Below, one piece after another: positions 38,224 to 64,000 of a stretch of 64,000 bases of DNA. Every line of letters starts with the position of its first letter. Positions within the stretch are counted from its first letter, which is position 1. Source of the stretch: Ananas comosus (lineage: Eukaryota > Streptophyta > Magnoliopsida > Poales > Bromeliaceae); assembly GCF_001540865.1 (NCBI RefSeq), contig NC_033629.1, forward strand, positions 2,131,490 to 2,195,489, given 5' to 3'. Both the position numbers and the translations under genes were made by a program. The notes below the pieces were generated by a model, which was not told the origin of the DNA, made no database searches, and saw only the letters and a program-made list of their open reading frames with translations.

Positions 38224-38879
38224 ATAGGAAGTGGGACTGGTGGAGTGATGTGGAGAGTGACGTTGCGTTAGGTTTGGTGTTACTCGTATGGTTGGCGATG
38301 TGGTTTCTACTTTCTACAATTCTGCTTGGAATGTTGCATCAGAAACGGACGAAACGGATGACGACGGAGCCGGCCATTTGTGGTTGCGTTCGGCATGATT
38401 AGCGTAGGACGTGGGCTCGGCGATCCTTACGTACGTTTCTTCTGCTCCTTCCTTTTCTAATTGAGGAAAAATTTTTAATTAATAGCTTTCCCTGACACAA
38501 GCGTTACATTTTTTTTTTATTACATTATTACACTTTGTTTCCTCTGATTTAGTATGAATGAGCTGGACTAATTCTATAAATACTAATTTTTTTTTTAACT
38601 TTAATTTTTTTTACCTTTAAATTAATTTTTTTAAAAATACTACTAGCTTTTGAATCGATACTATTTCTGAGAACAGCTTTTCTATTCTCACCAAGCTTTG
38701 CAAAACAGTATCTTTCATACGAACATCAAACATAGAGAGAAACAACAAACATAGGAGGTTAAAATTATGGAAAGAGCTCTTTCATACGAGTATCTTCAAA
38801 AGCTTTCTTAAAAATCGCCATTGCGGAGAACATAGTATGTGATGCAGGACAATTTGGTCCACCTCACTGTTAAATGCGC

Positions 38880-39062
38880 TAATGCATTGACGTCACTTTC
38901 TTTTTTCTTTTTTTTTCTTTTTTTTTTTTTGAGAGAGAGATAGGCAGCGTGTTATCCGCTTCGTTTATTTCATTTAGAAGAAAAGTTAGCTGAAAATGTT
39001 AATCAATTATGATTCGAAATCGGGACCTTGGATACCTACCATCAAGTCTTTGACGACACTTT
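38880..39062 (-). mobile_element. tRNA-derived SINE (minus copy)
   Basis: On the minus strand: tRNA-like head GACTTGATGGTAGGTATCC, B-box-like GATTTCGAATC, tail AAATGAAATAAACGAAGCGG and ATAACACGCTGCCTATCTCT, then an A-rich tail (T-rich run 38898-38930). Family of 18765 and 31502. Confidence 0.72.
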
Positions 39063-39076
39063 TTTGTTACTGTGTA

Positions 39077-39308
39077 AGGCTTAGTTTGGTATTGAGGCCT
39101 ATTTAACGTTATTAGATAAAATAGAGTTGAAGAAAAAGTATATAGGGATATGTTTTTCCGTTTTTCGGTAGAACTGCAGAAAATATATCGTAATCGACTC
39201 ATCGCAATATGCGGAACGTAATATTACGTACAGAAAGTAACAAGGTATTTTTCCAACGTACTTTCTCACCGCACGTAACGCAATCTCCCCGTAATTCCAA
39301 ACGAAGCG
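39077..39308. mobile_element. TIR miniature element, copy 2 of 2
   Basis: Clear relative of 31241-31485: AGGCTTAGTTTGGTATT at the left, TTATTAGATAAAATAGAGTT inside, CACCGCACGTAACGCAATCT and CCAAACGAAGC at the right. It lies about 410 bp upstream of the ValRS start codon and could contribute to that promoter. Confidence 0.65.
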
Positions 39309-39719
39309 TATCTGGATTCTGGAGCATTACTCTGAGGGCTCATTTACGATGGATGTATCATCTATACACACTCTTGAAACTTAATAAAAGGAAAAGATCA
39401 GCTCTCCACGTTATGACCCGCGTAATGGCGAATCACAGAAAGGCCCACGAACCGGACCACGTTTGGACCGGGACAATCATATCTAGGCCGAACCGGGCCC
39501 TTAGCAACCTCATTTCCTTTAGCATGCTTGGGCTCTTATATAAATATATATGTCCAAGTAAAAAGCCCACGAATCCGAGCCCAATTTCATCCCTTATCCA
39601 GCGAACGGTCCCATCCACTCTCGCCTCATCGTTCCTCCCATTCCGCGATAATAAACCCTCCCATTTTCATCAACCTTTTTTTTAGGGTTTATCTCCAAAA
39701 ACCCAAGAAACCCTAGCTA

Positions 39720-54067
<14,348 letters not shown>

Positions 54068-55688
54068 TAGTTCGCAATATCAAAAGTTTATATCTTTCCT
54101 ATCTCTCGTATGAATCTGGTGATTGCTTTGTTTCTCAACTTCTATTTTTTAATCCTACTTGATCCGCCTTGCGATCTAAATATGGCTTATTTTGGCAGGA
54201 AACATTTATGATATGAAGCAGCTGATGCAGAATGGGTGGCATTTGAAGGATTTATATTCATCCTTCATGCTTCATGGTAAGTCCCTTGTTCTCAATGCCC
54301 ATTGATGTCTCCGAATAATTTGTCGATTAAATTATGTAGATTCCAAATTATTTGCCGAATAACAAGCTGGTTATTTAATTTATTAGGTTGTGCATTTTTC
54401 CGCCAATATAATTGAAGGTGTTATAGATAAGTGACATAGTTATCATCCTGTAATAGTATATAATTGCGCTTTGTGGTCCGCAAAGCAGTCTCAGTTTTGT
54501 TCCAGTTTATGTCAGTTCGTGCCTGTGTTATTTTGATGTGTTCTATTTTACTGGAAGAATTGACTGACTCCAACATCCCGGCTATATCTTGTATGTATTC
54601 ATTCTGTGAGTTGTTTTCTTGCTTTAATCATGCAATTTTCTGTATGTGCGCGTTCATCCTGGTTTCCTTATTACTAGTGGGATCGGGCACGTACTATAGA
54701 AATGCTACTTGTAAATCTGAAAAATGGGTGTAATTCGTATGGTATCAATTGAAGGAGTCGCCAAGCACATCAACAAACTAATTATGAAAACATTGAGCGC
54801 CTTTTGATTTGGGCCGACCAAAATTCCCAACCTCAAGCGTCGCTACGATTAATATACCCTACTCTTCACAGCCTAAGCTGTTAGTGAAATTGGTTTCGAA
54901 ATAAAAAAGACTAAGAAACCCACAGATTAGACATCGGGGTTAGCGAATCATAAACAGCTGGCTAATAAGTATTATTCCCCACAGATAATAGTCAAAATAA
55001 ACTGAACTCTAATGAATTCGAATGAACCGTGCCATCAAAAGCAATCTAAAATTCCATTAGAATTTTAGCCAATACATCTCAAAATTGTCTCAACTGCAGA
55101 GATGCTAGCACTAGCAATCTAAAATTCCAGTAGAATTTTCGTCAATGCCTCGTAATAAGATATGATCAGACCACCCCCATTATCACATAATATGAGGCAG
55201 ACAAGTCTCGCGAAGCCAATATATCAAGACAGGTGCACTTTTGTTTCTTTTACAAACCTCAAGAAAGAGTCGGAAATCCAGTGAAAAGAGAACCAACCAT
55301 TTTATACAGCAACTCTCTCGCTATCAAAAATATAGGGAAAAAGAGGACTAGCAAGATCGGAATAAACATAGAGAGAAAGGCCCCACCAAAAAAGGGGAAA
55401 AAAAAGCATCAGCTATACCCACTATAAATCACCCTAACTGGAAAACTCTTCTTATGTACTGAAATACAGCGGCACTCTTCTGAACAGCAGTGCCGTTGAT
55501 CAGATAAAACACATAAATAGAGAACAAAAAAAAAGAAAGAAAAAAAAAAACTTAAGCCGGTACATATGGTGTCGATTGTTGAATCGCCAAATCACCTCGT
55601 AGCTGCTATTTGTTACATATCTGATGTTTCGTACCTCATTTTCCCTTCGTATGAGGTGATGACAACATCAGCTTGCCGATGTTATTCT
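54068..55688. other. Convergent 3' regions of ValRS and UBP12
   Basis: 1.6 kb between two tail-to-tail stop codons. ATTAATATACCC and A-rich stretches occur on the UBP12 side (55510-55550). I see no ORF with recognisable motifs, no TIR pair and no RNA gene. It probably contains both 3' UTRs. Confidence 0.55.
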
Positions 55689-58600
55689 CTAGTTGTATAT
55701 TTTCACAGGCTTCTCAAGTGTATGGCGGTTCTGCGGGCAAAGAAAGCACTTAAAAACTAATGGGATAAAATACGCAACCTATAAGGAAGCTATGATTTCA
55801 AGAGGAGGATAAAAAAAAAGAAAAAAAAGAAAAAGAAAAAAAAAAGCTTCAAACCATCCACATGCAAATTAATCCCAGGCCAGCAACCAAGCAATTAAAC
55901 TCTAAATAGATATGGCAACTACCAGGCAGAAATTTACTTTTAAGTACCTGATTAGCAGTGTAAGCCCTTTTTGGAGTGGTGTCTGCATGCTCCATTCCGA
56001 GATACTGTTCCCACGCTCCATAAATACTCCTCTAATAAAATCCAACAGAGAAGAATAAGTAACACGGAATTTGATTCTAGAGATAAACTTTAAAGATTAC
56101 TTCCACACCTGAAATCGAGCTGACACAACGTCTGAATCTTGAAGGTAGTCAGGGCGACCAAGTGAAACATACGCAAATTTCCACTGTCCAGAGAAAAAAC
56201 AACATTGTTAGATCTTGTAGTACACTGAAGTATGATTTGATTCAAATTCAGCGTGAGTTCCTCTGCAAAAATTTCCTTCTTACTCGGCTAAAATCAAGCA
56301 AACTTCACATTTCTCCTCTTATTTCCAATTATTAATATGCATAGTAATTCAACAAAACATTGATCGCAGTTTTGATACGGGTCCCCAGTCTGGCCTCATT
56401 AATTTCGGAACAAGTAGAACTTACAAGAACCATAGTTGAGAGATCGATTAAAGCAGAGAAACTCCTGCGTTTAAATGAAACACAATGTAGGGTACTTTTC
56501 ACAACAACAATTAGGGCATTCATTTGATGCAGGACTGTACAGAGTTCCCTGCCTGATGCTTCACCACTCTCAATCTCATGACACCTGTTGGATGTGCAGC
56601 CTTGAAATTCATCCTACTTAATTTTTCTTTGTAAACCAACAAACCTGACCAGGGTTGCATTTAGCTCAAATTTGATCAGTCCGTGATTGATTATAACACC
56701 AGCACTCAATCTGAGGTCAGACATAATATGAATTGTCCGAGAAGCAAGTTGCTCAAAGAAATGCAGTGTGATAATATTTCACGTGAAAAATCAAAACCAA
56801 TCATCCCTTAGATCAAGCTCATGTACTGGTCAAAAATCAGTAAACTTTCATCCTATAATGCCTATTTGCACCTAATCAAGGGAAAAACAGATCAAGATCA
56901 AAATTGAACTCGGCTCTGACTTGATTGGGGAAGGATAAAGACCTGATGACTGAGTGGTTTTGAACTACTTGGATCTGCCTCATAACAGACTTGTAGGCTC
57001 ATATACAATTCAGAACAAAGAGTTGATCTCGTGCATATCTCATGCATATTCCCAAATGGCAAACATAGATGCCTTCAAACAATTTTCGCTCAATCAGTTT
57101 GAGTGGGTTATTGGCATTTTAATTGGACCGTCCTAATAACCTACGAATAAATTAATCTATATGTATTTCTTACTCGCCATCTCACAAAGTGTAGCGAACT
57201 ACTAAAAGATCACAGATGATAATGGTGAGGTTATGTAAGAGCGATTAGACAAGCAAGAACAGAGTAGAATAAAATTCAATGTTATGTTAATTATCCTTGA
57301 GTAGAAGAAAATATGCATTGCCTTGTATCATGACAACAACTACAACGGAATAACTAAGTTACCAACAGCTAAAAGTACCTTGGAGAACTCCTCATCTGGA
57401 ATCTGCAGTTTCTTCTGGATGCGTACTTTGACCTCAGACAAGGTTTCACTTTCATGAATAACTAAGAAGAAAGGATCCCCAAAGTTTTGAACCTGCTGTA
57501 CAAAATGCGAGTTATATATTTAAACTAGTGTGATAGGGTTCACTGGTAGAATTATATGTCTAGACAACAAGCCACTAAGATATACAACTTGTGAAAAGAA
57601 AATAACAAAAAAAAAATACAGCAAAGATATTTGTAACAAAACAAAGGCGAAGTCAAATCATTCATTCATTACAAAGAATAAACATCTCACAGTGCTAGAA
57701 AACACTCAAATAGTTATTAATATTGCTGACACAATCTCTTCACAAGCAATTTGAGTAAAACACATTATTTTTAAGACTTTAGAATGATGGGTCAGGAAAC
57801 TATACAGGCTGCTGTTCCACGTGATTTTTGGTAGCATTTCAGCATCCAGCAAATTGATTTTCTCAGTTCTGTATAAAATGCAACTCTCATTCAAATGACA
57901 AAGTGATCCAGTAAAAAGAGTTTAGAAAGGAATTCCAAGTTTCTTTCTGAAATGTGAAATAAAGGTATGTTTTCCGCTTCGACCGATGGTACTGATATTA
58001 CTGGAACAATACATGCTCCATTGTGTTGACAAAGGTGGCATAGAAATTATTTAAATTCAAATATGAATATTTTTTCCATCACAAAGTGAAAATAGCCAGA
58101 AACATTTAATAGTCTCCCATTACTATTACCATCTGGTTCTGCGGGTCTTTTATGAAATGATACACATGAATCAAGCGATCATGTTGACCGATATTTTTCT
58201 CTTCTTCTGGAATCTGAAAAGGAAAATGATCAAAAGGCCATTAGAAACAGGCTAACTTAATCCATAGCAAATTGCAACATAAGTTTGGTTGGGGATGAAT
58301 AAACCTTATTTACTGCCAGATAATTCTCAGAATTACTGAGGCAAAACAAAATTCTCAAAAAAGGGGGGGAAAAAAGGTCTTTTATGATGTTGTGCTAAGA
58401 ATGACATACCTCCTCCACACGCAACGTCCAGTAGTGATCATTAATAGTTTCTATCTTTTCATTAGGTGGAAAGACCTGCAATATTCATATATCAAAGGAA
58501 CATTCAAGCTACTGATTTATTAGTGTTGATATAAAAGCCTAAAAACAACCGGTTATATCACTTCATGGGGAGCTTCAACCAGGGCAAAAAAACAAAGAAT

Positions 58601-61600
58601 AATAAGATTTCAAAGAGAGAATATTTTTTCTAGATCAGCTAAATAACCAATACTTAGGTGAATGAACTAGCTGACAATATGCATTTAGTTTCTTCAACAT
58701 TAACTCGGTGCGCATGTTTGTTCCAACAGAAGATTCAAAAGGAAATACTTTTTATTTTATGAGCTTAAAAAACAAGAAGTACCTTATAGATCTTGTGATT
58801 GAAGACCTCGAGTAATCGTAGCTCAGCAGTTGGATGAGACAACTCAACCTGCTGAATAACATGGGCATACAAGAGATAATCATCAGATCCAATGATGGTG
58901 GTTCAATGCCAATCAGCATGACTATTAGGACTAAAGATAGAACATATAAAGGAACCTTCATTGATTAAGGGAAAAAGGATTTGTCGTGTAAAAGTAATTC
59001 ACCTTTGTTTTCAGGTCATTGAGCACATCGCCAACAGTGCTATTTTTTGGCAGTCTCATGGAATGAATGGACACCTGAAACATATAAATTATATTAATCC
59101 AGTAAGTTGTAACAAACTTAGTAAAACGACAACAGTCGATCGTACACAAACCTCATCCTTTGTAGCATGATGAAATGCAACTTTCAATGTTTTTAAGCCT
59201 TGCAACTCCGGCAGTGGAATATCCAGTACTTCATAGTACAATATATCAGAAGTCTGATCCACGTGAAATCATTATTTTGTTAAACTGTATCAGTGTTCAA
59301 ATGAAATGCCCAAACAAATCTACTTAAAAACGAGGGGACGCCTAGATATATACTCCTGCAAAACTACCTTTTTACAGGTATGTCCCTGTAAAATTTGAAT
59401 TTTCATATAAACCTTTTAGAAAACTAATTTCTTTACTAATATACACTTGTATTTACAATAAAAATCACCTTTAAGAAACATTCTCTAAGAGACAACTAAA
59501 TTTTGCCCAGAAAATTGGATGTCTCCCCAATTATACGTTATTTTGGAAGAAACTGCACTTTTGCGGGTAAATGTGAAAATTCAGATTTTGTGGGTGCATA
59601 CCGAATGTGCAGGGTATATATTGCTTTGATATATGGAAGAAAAAGCCCGAGAGATAATTGACCTGGTTGTAATAAAGCAGCATGTCTGAAAGATGATCTA
59701 CACCTCTGTACTTGATGGGTTGAGGTTTAGGCTGCTGAGAATAGCAGTTGTGAGGTGTTAGCCGAATTTTTGATGGGTCGTCAACGCCAAGGTGATGAGC
59801 AACTTTGTCAACAACATCATCATAGGTGGAAAGCTTTGACCTTTAGTGTGGAAAGGAGAAATAATTAGAATAATTTTAAATGGCAAAAGAAAGCATATAT
59901 AATGAACAAACATTCCTAAATCGTTATAACACTAACAGCTCTAAACAAAAAGCATCCTCCTTAGGCTTCTCCAGTGATCGGAAGCGGACAACCTATAATC
60001 ACCACAGAAAAAATTGAGTTAAAGCAGCTTATTCGTACTGGAGAACTGTAAAAAGGTATAGAAGAATATCCAGTATGAAACCCAAAGATCGTATATGTGG
60101 CAGATATATAGTAGAGTAGACTTGTAATATTGTTCGAATAGGGTCTCTCAGTTATTTAAAATATACAAATGACTACTAAATAAAGTAATTGATAAAAATA
60201 CAATTTGAATACTCACTTACAGAACATACATCTCCTAATAAACCATTAACAAGATTAGGATTAGGAGAAAAAAAAAAGAGGTAAAAAATGCACTTCTATT
60301 GCATCATTAGATATATAGAAAAATGGGCAAAGATAGAAACATGACAATGATATTTCAGCAAATCAAACATTGGTCATCTGATTTTAAGCTAAACAAGCAA
60401 CAATTAGTTTTTGACCAAATTGCAGGGATTAGTTTTTCACAATGTTTACAAAACACAAGAGGTGATAAAGAAGCAATGTCGACATGATCACTTGTGTTTA
60501 ATCCAACATTTTCCAAAAATGTTTACTTTGTAGTATTTTGAAAATTTGTCCTCTTGCTACTTAACAACTTACAATTAACAACTTCAAAGCAAACTATTCC
60601 TACAACAAGCACCAAAAATGTTGGATCAACTATACAACATGCATCGCATAGGTTGTATTGAAAATACAATTTATCCCCAAAAAGCTCTTTCGATTCTTTT
60701 CTTATAAAATTACTGATATTTTTTGACAAAACAACTTTAAAACTGGGTTAAGTCGTTGGCAATTAAAACATGACAACCCATCCAGAAAAGTGAAAACAGC
60801 AACCCTGGGGTGAATGAGCTATAGTATAAAGTAGGAAAATAAGCACCTGCCGATTCCGCACATACTGCAAAAAGGATGGAACACTAGGATATTGATATTG
60901 ATCTTCATTTTCAGGTCTTGGAGATTTTTGAAAGCAAATAATGTCCCCATCTTCAAGCTGCAAGTAGAAGCCGGATAACCCAAGGGTAAACAAATCACAA
61001 CAGCAGAAATACTGATAAATATTAATTTTATTTAACAGAAGAACATACCTGACTAGCTCGAAAGTTCTGCCTCTTGTCAATGTGTTCACACATCACATGT
61101 GGTTCAAACTTAATTTCCTATACATATCAAAGAAGAAAGAGCTTCAAAAACCTATATAAAATACAGTCAGCAACCACATTAATTCAAGCAAGTAGTTTGC
61201 ACAATCTGAGAGCTAACCTCAAAGAGTTCAATATCATCCTCTAAAGGAAAACCAGCCATTTCATTTAGTTTTGATGTAATTTCAAACGGTTTCCCTGAAG
61301 CCTTCACAAAAAGCCTTCCCACATATCTACTCAAATAAAGATCCAAAAGTTTAGGACAGTGAAAGACTACCAAAAAGCAAGCGAACAAAAATAAGTTGGC
61401 AATACAAGAAAACAACAAGTACCTCAGCTCTGCTTTTTCAGGATCATAAAGCTTGAAAAAAAGCAATATATCATCCTTCGACTTTTCCGGTAAAGGAAGA
61501 GGACGAAATTCCTATATTTCACATGGAGCACAACAGCAATGATACACGTGAGGCATATGAAGAAGTGTTCAGTAAAGATAGAAAACAAAAACAAGTATAA

Positions 61601-62782
61601 AGAAGAACTAATACCGGTCCAAGCTCGACCTCTAGGAACAGCTTCAGTTCGGAATTAAATGCTCTGTTTGTTACGTCCCTTAGCTGTCCAACCTACAAAA
61701 CCTTGCCTACTTAGTATCTAAGCAGGAAAACAATTTAAAACTTACAAAAAGAACACACTGACAGAACTGAAGATAGAACAGAAGTGACATTGAATGTGCT
61801 ATCCCAGGAAAGAAACAGGAATAGTCAAGAAGAATACACATCAGGAAACTACGCCATAAGTTGCAACTCTATAGAGATTCATCAATGCCCAAACAAAATG
61901 AGAGACAGAATCAACTAACACCCTGGCCACATCACATAATCATATAAACTGAAGACGGTTAGGTTAAGAAATTTAAGCTGACATCTGAAAATCCTCATAG
62001 AACAACTTCATTTCACTACAAAATGCCTATAATAAGAAAATGAGGAAAAGAGAAGTGACTCATAAACGTATCACAGAATCATCATTTATTTGACATTACA
62101 TACAAACACATATCTTAAGCAACTGAAATAGTGAAATGTCAGCCGACACATCAACACAGAAAAATTTGCAAAACAATAACTATGACCAGTACATGATCAT
62201 GTATCTACACCTAAACATTCTGAAACTAGTAAAATCTACACTCTGAATCAATAAACAAAAGAGTTGTGCTAAAACTATAACTGCAACTTTTAGGCAAATC
62301 CAAATCAGCTAAATTGCTTTAGAAATTAAGTAATTCTACAATGATTGATGTATATGTGCAGGAATATGATAATGATGATGATACATCCAAAAACCCTTTT
62401 GACCATTAAACAATATTAAAATATGAAGATGACCAATAATATGCTCAGATGATCTCGGTGTGTACACATCTTGTTGACCATGCTGCATGGGGATACATGA
62501 ATGAAAAGAGTTACGTACAATTGGCCACCCCGACCACAACAAACATCCACAAATGTATTGAAAAAAAGGAAGAGCAGGATTCAATCCTATGCTGAAGGGC
62601 TTATTCCAGTTCTCAAATATGGAACAATGTACATCGGGCTTCGAGGAATATTTACTTACAGATTGTGCTTCCTCCTGAGGTGTCAATGGCCGATTGGGAC
62701 GGTATGTATGATTTTGCCGCTTGGCCCAGAGCCAATAGCGTTGAAACTGCACAGGGACACCAATCTCTTTTGCGACCTCCTC
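55689..62782 (-). CDS. UBP12: Ubiquitin C-terminal hydrolase 12/13 (USP7-like), C-terminal half
   Basis: UBP12/13 are plant USP7 orthologues that remove ubiquitin from regulators of flowering, the clock and hormone signalling. Seventeen exons read right to left: 62660-62782, 61615-61692, 61423-61511, 61218-61326, 61049-61117, 60847-60957, 59937-59992, 59663-59840, 59152-59253, 59003-59074, 58783-58848, 58410-58475, 58130-58213, 57379-57492, 56109-56183, 55948-56031 and 55689-55730. Phases agree; the product is 505 aa ending RHTLEKPVKIYN. Recognisable USP7 C-terminal ubiquitin-like blocks are QFQRYWLWAKRQNHTYRPNR, LLFFKLYDPEKAELRYVGRL, QLEDGDIICFQKSP, KIRLTPHNCYSQQPKPQPIK, QNFGDPFFLVIHESE and WKFAYVSLGRPDYL. 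The MATH and catalytic USP domains lie beyond position 64000. Exon 62660-62782 starts EEVAKEIGVPVQ in phase 0. The preceding exon is uncertain (see findings). The UBP12 and UBP13 paralogues cannot be separated here. Confidence 0.93.
59345..59625. mobile_element. TIR miniature element in UBP12 intron
   Basis: Left ATATATACTCCTGCAAAACT, AAATTTGAATTTTCATATAA. Inverted right ATATATACCCTGCACATTCG, AAATCTGAATTTTCACATTT. No coding capacity; ends and TSD not exact. Confidence 0.55.
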
Positions 62783-64000
62783 CTGTGAATAACTTCATTA
62801 AAAAGACTACTACAAGGTGAATAAGTTGGATATTGATATTATAACTTGTGATGTTATGATTGAAAACTGACAAGATACTATATCAACCACTTTGTGATTG
62901 GTAAAGGCACCAAAATCTGGTATGTTAGAGGCTAGAGAATAAAGTTATGTACACCAAAAAGAGTCAAGAGATCCTTAGTGTAAGGACTACAGTCTACAGA
63001 GAGGCAGAAGACTTCTTTCCCACAAGCCTAATAGTCATTATAAAAGAACTAACATAACAGTTACCAGTTCAAACTGTTTCTATGGCAACAATGTTTATCT
63101 ATCGAAGAATTTAGAAAGGATTTGTAGTAAAATCCATTGCAAGTTCATAAGAAAGATGAGATCAACAAATTCTAACATTTTATTCCACTTAAATTTCTAG
63201 CGTTATGCACCTTTGATGTTGCCGCTCTAGTTTTCAGCACATGTGAGAGTGATGCATCTTAAAATTTTGTTCCCTGGCAAAAACTGAAATTCTGAAATTT
63301 CTGCTTTCTTATTCTTAATGAATCAAATATGTATCAAGACACATTTAGCATTGCTGTTGGGGCTACCGAGCAGCCCGTCACTGTAACAAGTCCTTTTATA
63401 ACTATTGTCCACGCCGCAAACATACAAAAACTATGCTCACTGCAACACTAGGCTCAGTGCTTTTACCCATTGCTGCGCAGCATGTTCCACTATAGGACAA
63501 ACGGGCACTTACTCTCAAAACAACGCAGAGAGAGCTGAAGAAAAATGTAAAGTTTTATTAAACTGCTCCAGGAACCAAAAGAAACCAACCTTTAAATCCA
63601 AGTAATCATGACCTTCAATCTGAAGCCTTACAATTGTTACTATGTTACTTGGTGTCACCACAAAAGCAGGTTGTTAATCAACATATGTTGCAATCACAAT
63701 AGCTTCAACTAAGAGGAAGAGGGGAAATACAAGAAGGGAAAGAAGATAACTATAAAAGAAATCTGCAGTCTACCCATTATTTCTTAATCGAGTGAATCTA
63801 GTGCTCTTCAAACTACTACTAGCGATCAACCCATGTGATGCAGCAGGAATGTGTGATGCTACCAGGACTTGCATAAAAGTATAACATAAGAGTTGATCGA
63901 CTTAATAATTATAATATTTTGATAAGTGTTATTATTTTTGCATATGATAACTATTTTAAAATCAATTTTAAACAACTATTTTAAACAAACTTAAATATGA
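62783..64000 (-). other. UBP12 intron(s) and uncertain upstream exon to window edge
   Basis: This must be intronic or hold further 5' exons of UBP12, because the coding exon at 62782 opens in phase 0 with mid-protein sequence. The only in-phase candidate exon I find is 63590-63639. The typical preceding UBP12 sequence is not otherwise visible. The rest is AT-rich. Confidence 0.5.

Overview
This window is nuclear DNA of a flowering plant, most likely a monocot. The evidence is plant-only gene families with spliceosomal introns, AT-rich introns and spacers, very GC-rich first exons (CDPK, GTD-binding and carboxylesterase genes, as in the monocot GC gradient), and plant transposon families (Cassandra-like TRIM, Tourist-like, hAT, MULE). 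I cannot name the species. Single N bases at 25775 and 34152 mark it as assembled sequence.

Genes from left to right: OEP61, a TPR docking protein of the plastid/ER surface (minus, 3' end off the window); a calcium-dependent protein kinase (minus, with an apparent 1-nt frame break in its N-terminal variable region); a VQ-motif regulator (plus); a FAR1-related, MULE-transposase-derived factor (plus, 2 coding exons); a GTD-binding/DUF593 protein (minus, 3 exons); an intronless class-I carboxylesterase (minus); an organellar valyl-tRNA synthetase with 27 coding exons (plus, complete, 968 aa); and the C-terminal ~505 residues of a UBP12/13-type ubiquitin protease (minus, 5' part off the window). 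Intron phases were checked at every junction that I list. ValRS and UBP12 converge tail to tail. The genes look like independent housekeeping or regulatory loci; I see no operon-like or cluster relationship.

The spacers (about 3.9-7.5 kb, 12.4-19 kb, 20-22 kb, 31-37 kb, 38.9-39.3 kb) and many introns are filled with mobile DNA. Several elements have terminal inverted repeats and target-site duplications visible by eye: two related hAT miniatures (8-bp TSDs), a pair of hAT elements sharing one TSD inside a ValRS intron, two MULE miniatures (9-bp TSDs), two Tourist-like elements (3-bp TSDs), a solo LTR, a 5S-rRNA-bearing Cassandra-like element, LINE 3' ends, and a tRNA-derived SINE family whose tail matches the LINE tail. 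A group of long foldback elements is bounded by CT/GA and TA microsatellites.

I did not find a convincing new multi-gene system. The most unusual structure is the MULE miniature at 21362-21942, which carries six near-palindromic copies of one motif. Next are the double hAT insertion at one 8-bp target, the duplicated splice acceptor in ValRS, and the SINE/LINE tail match.
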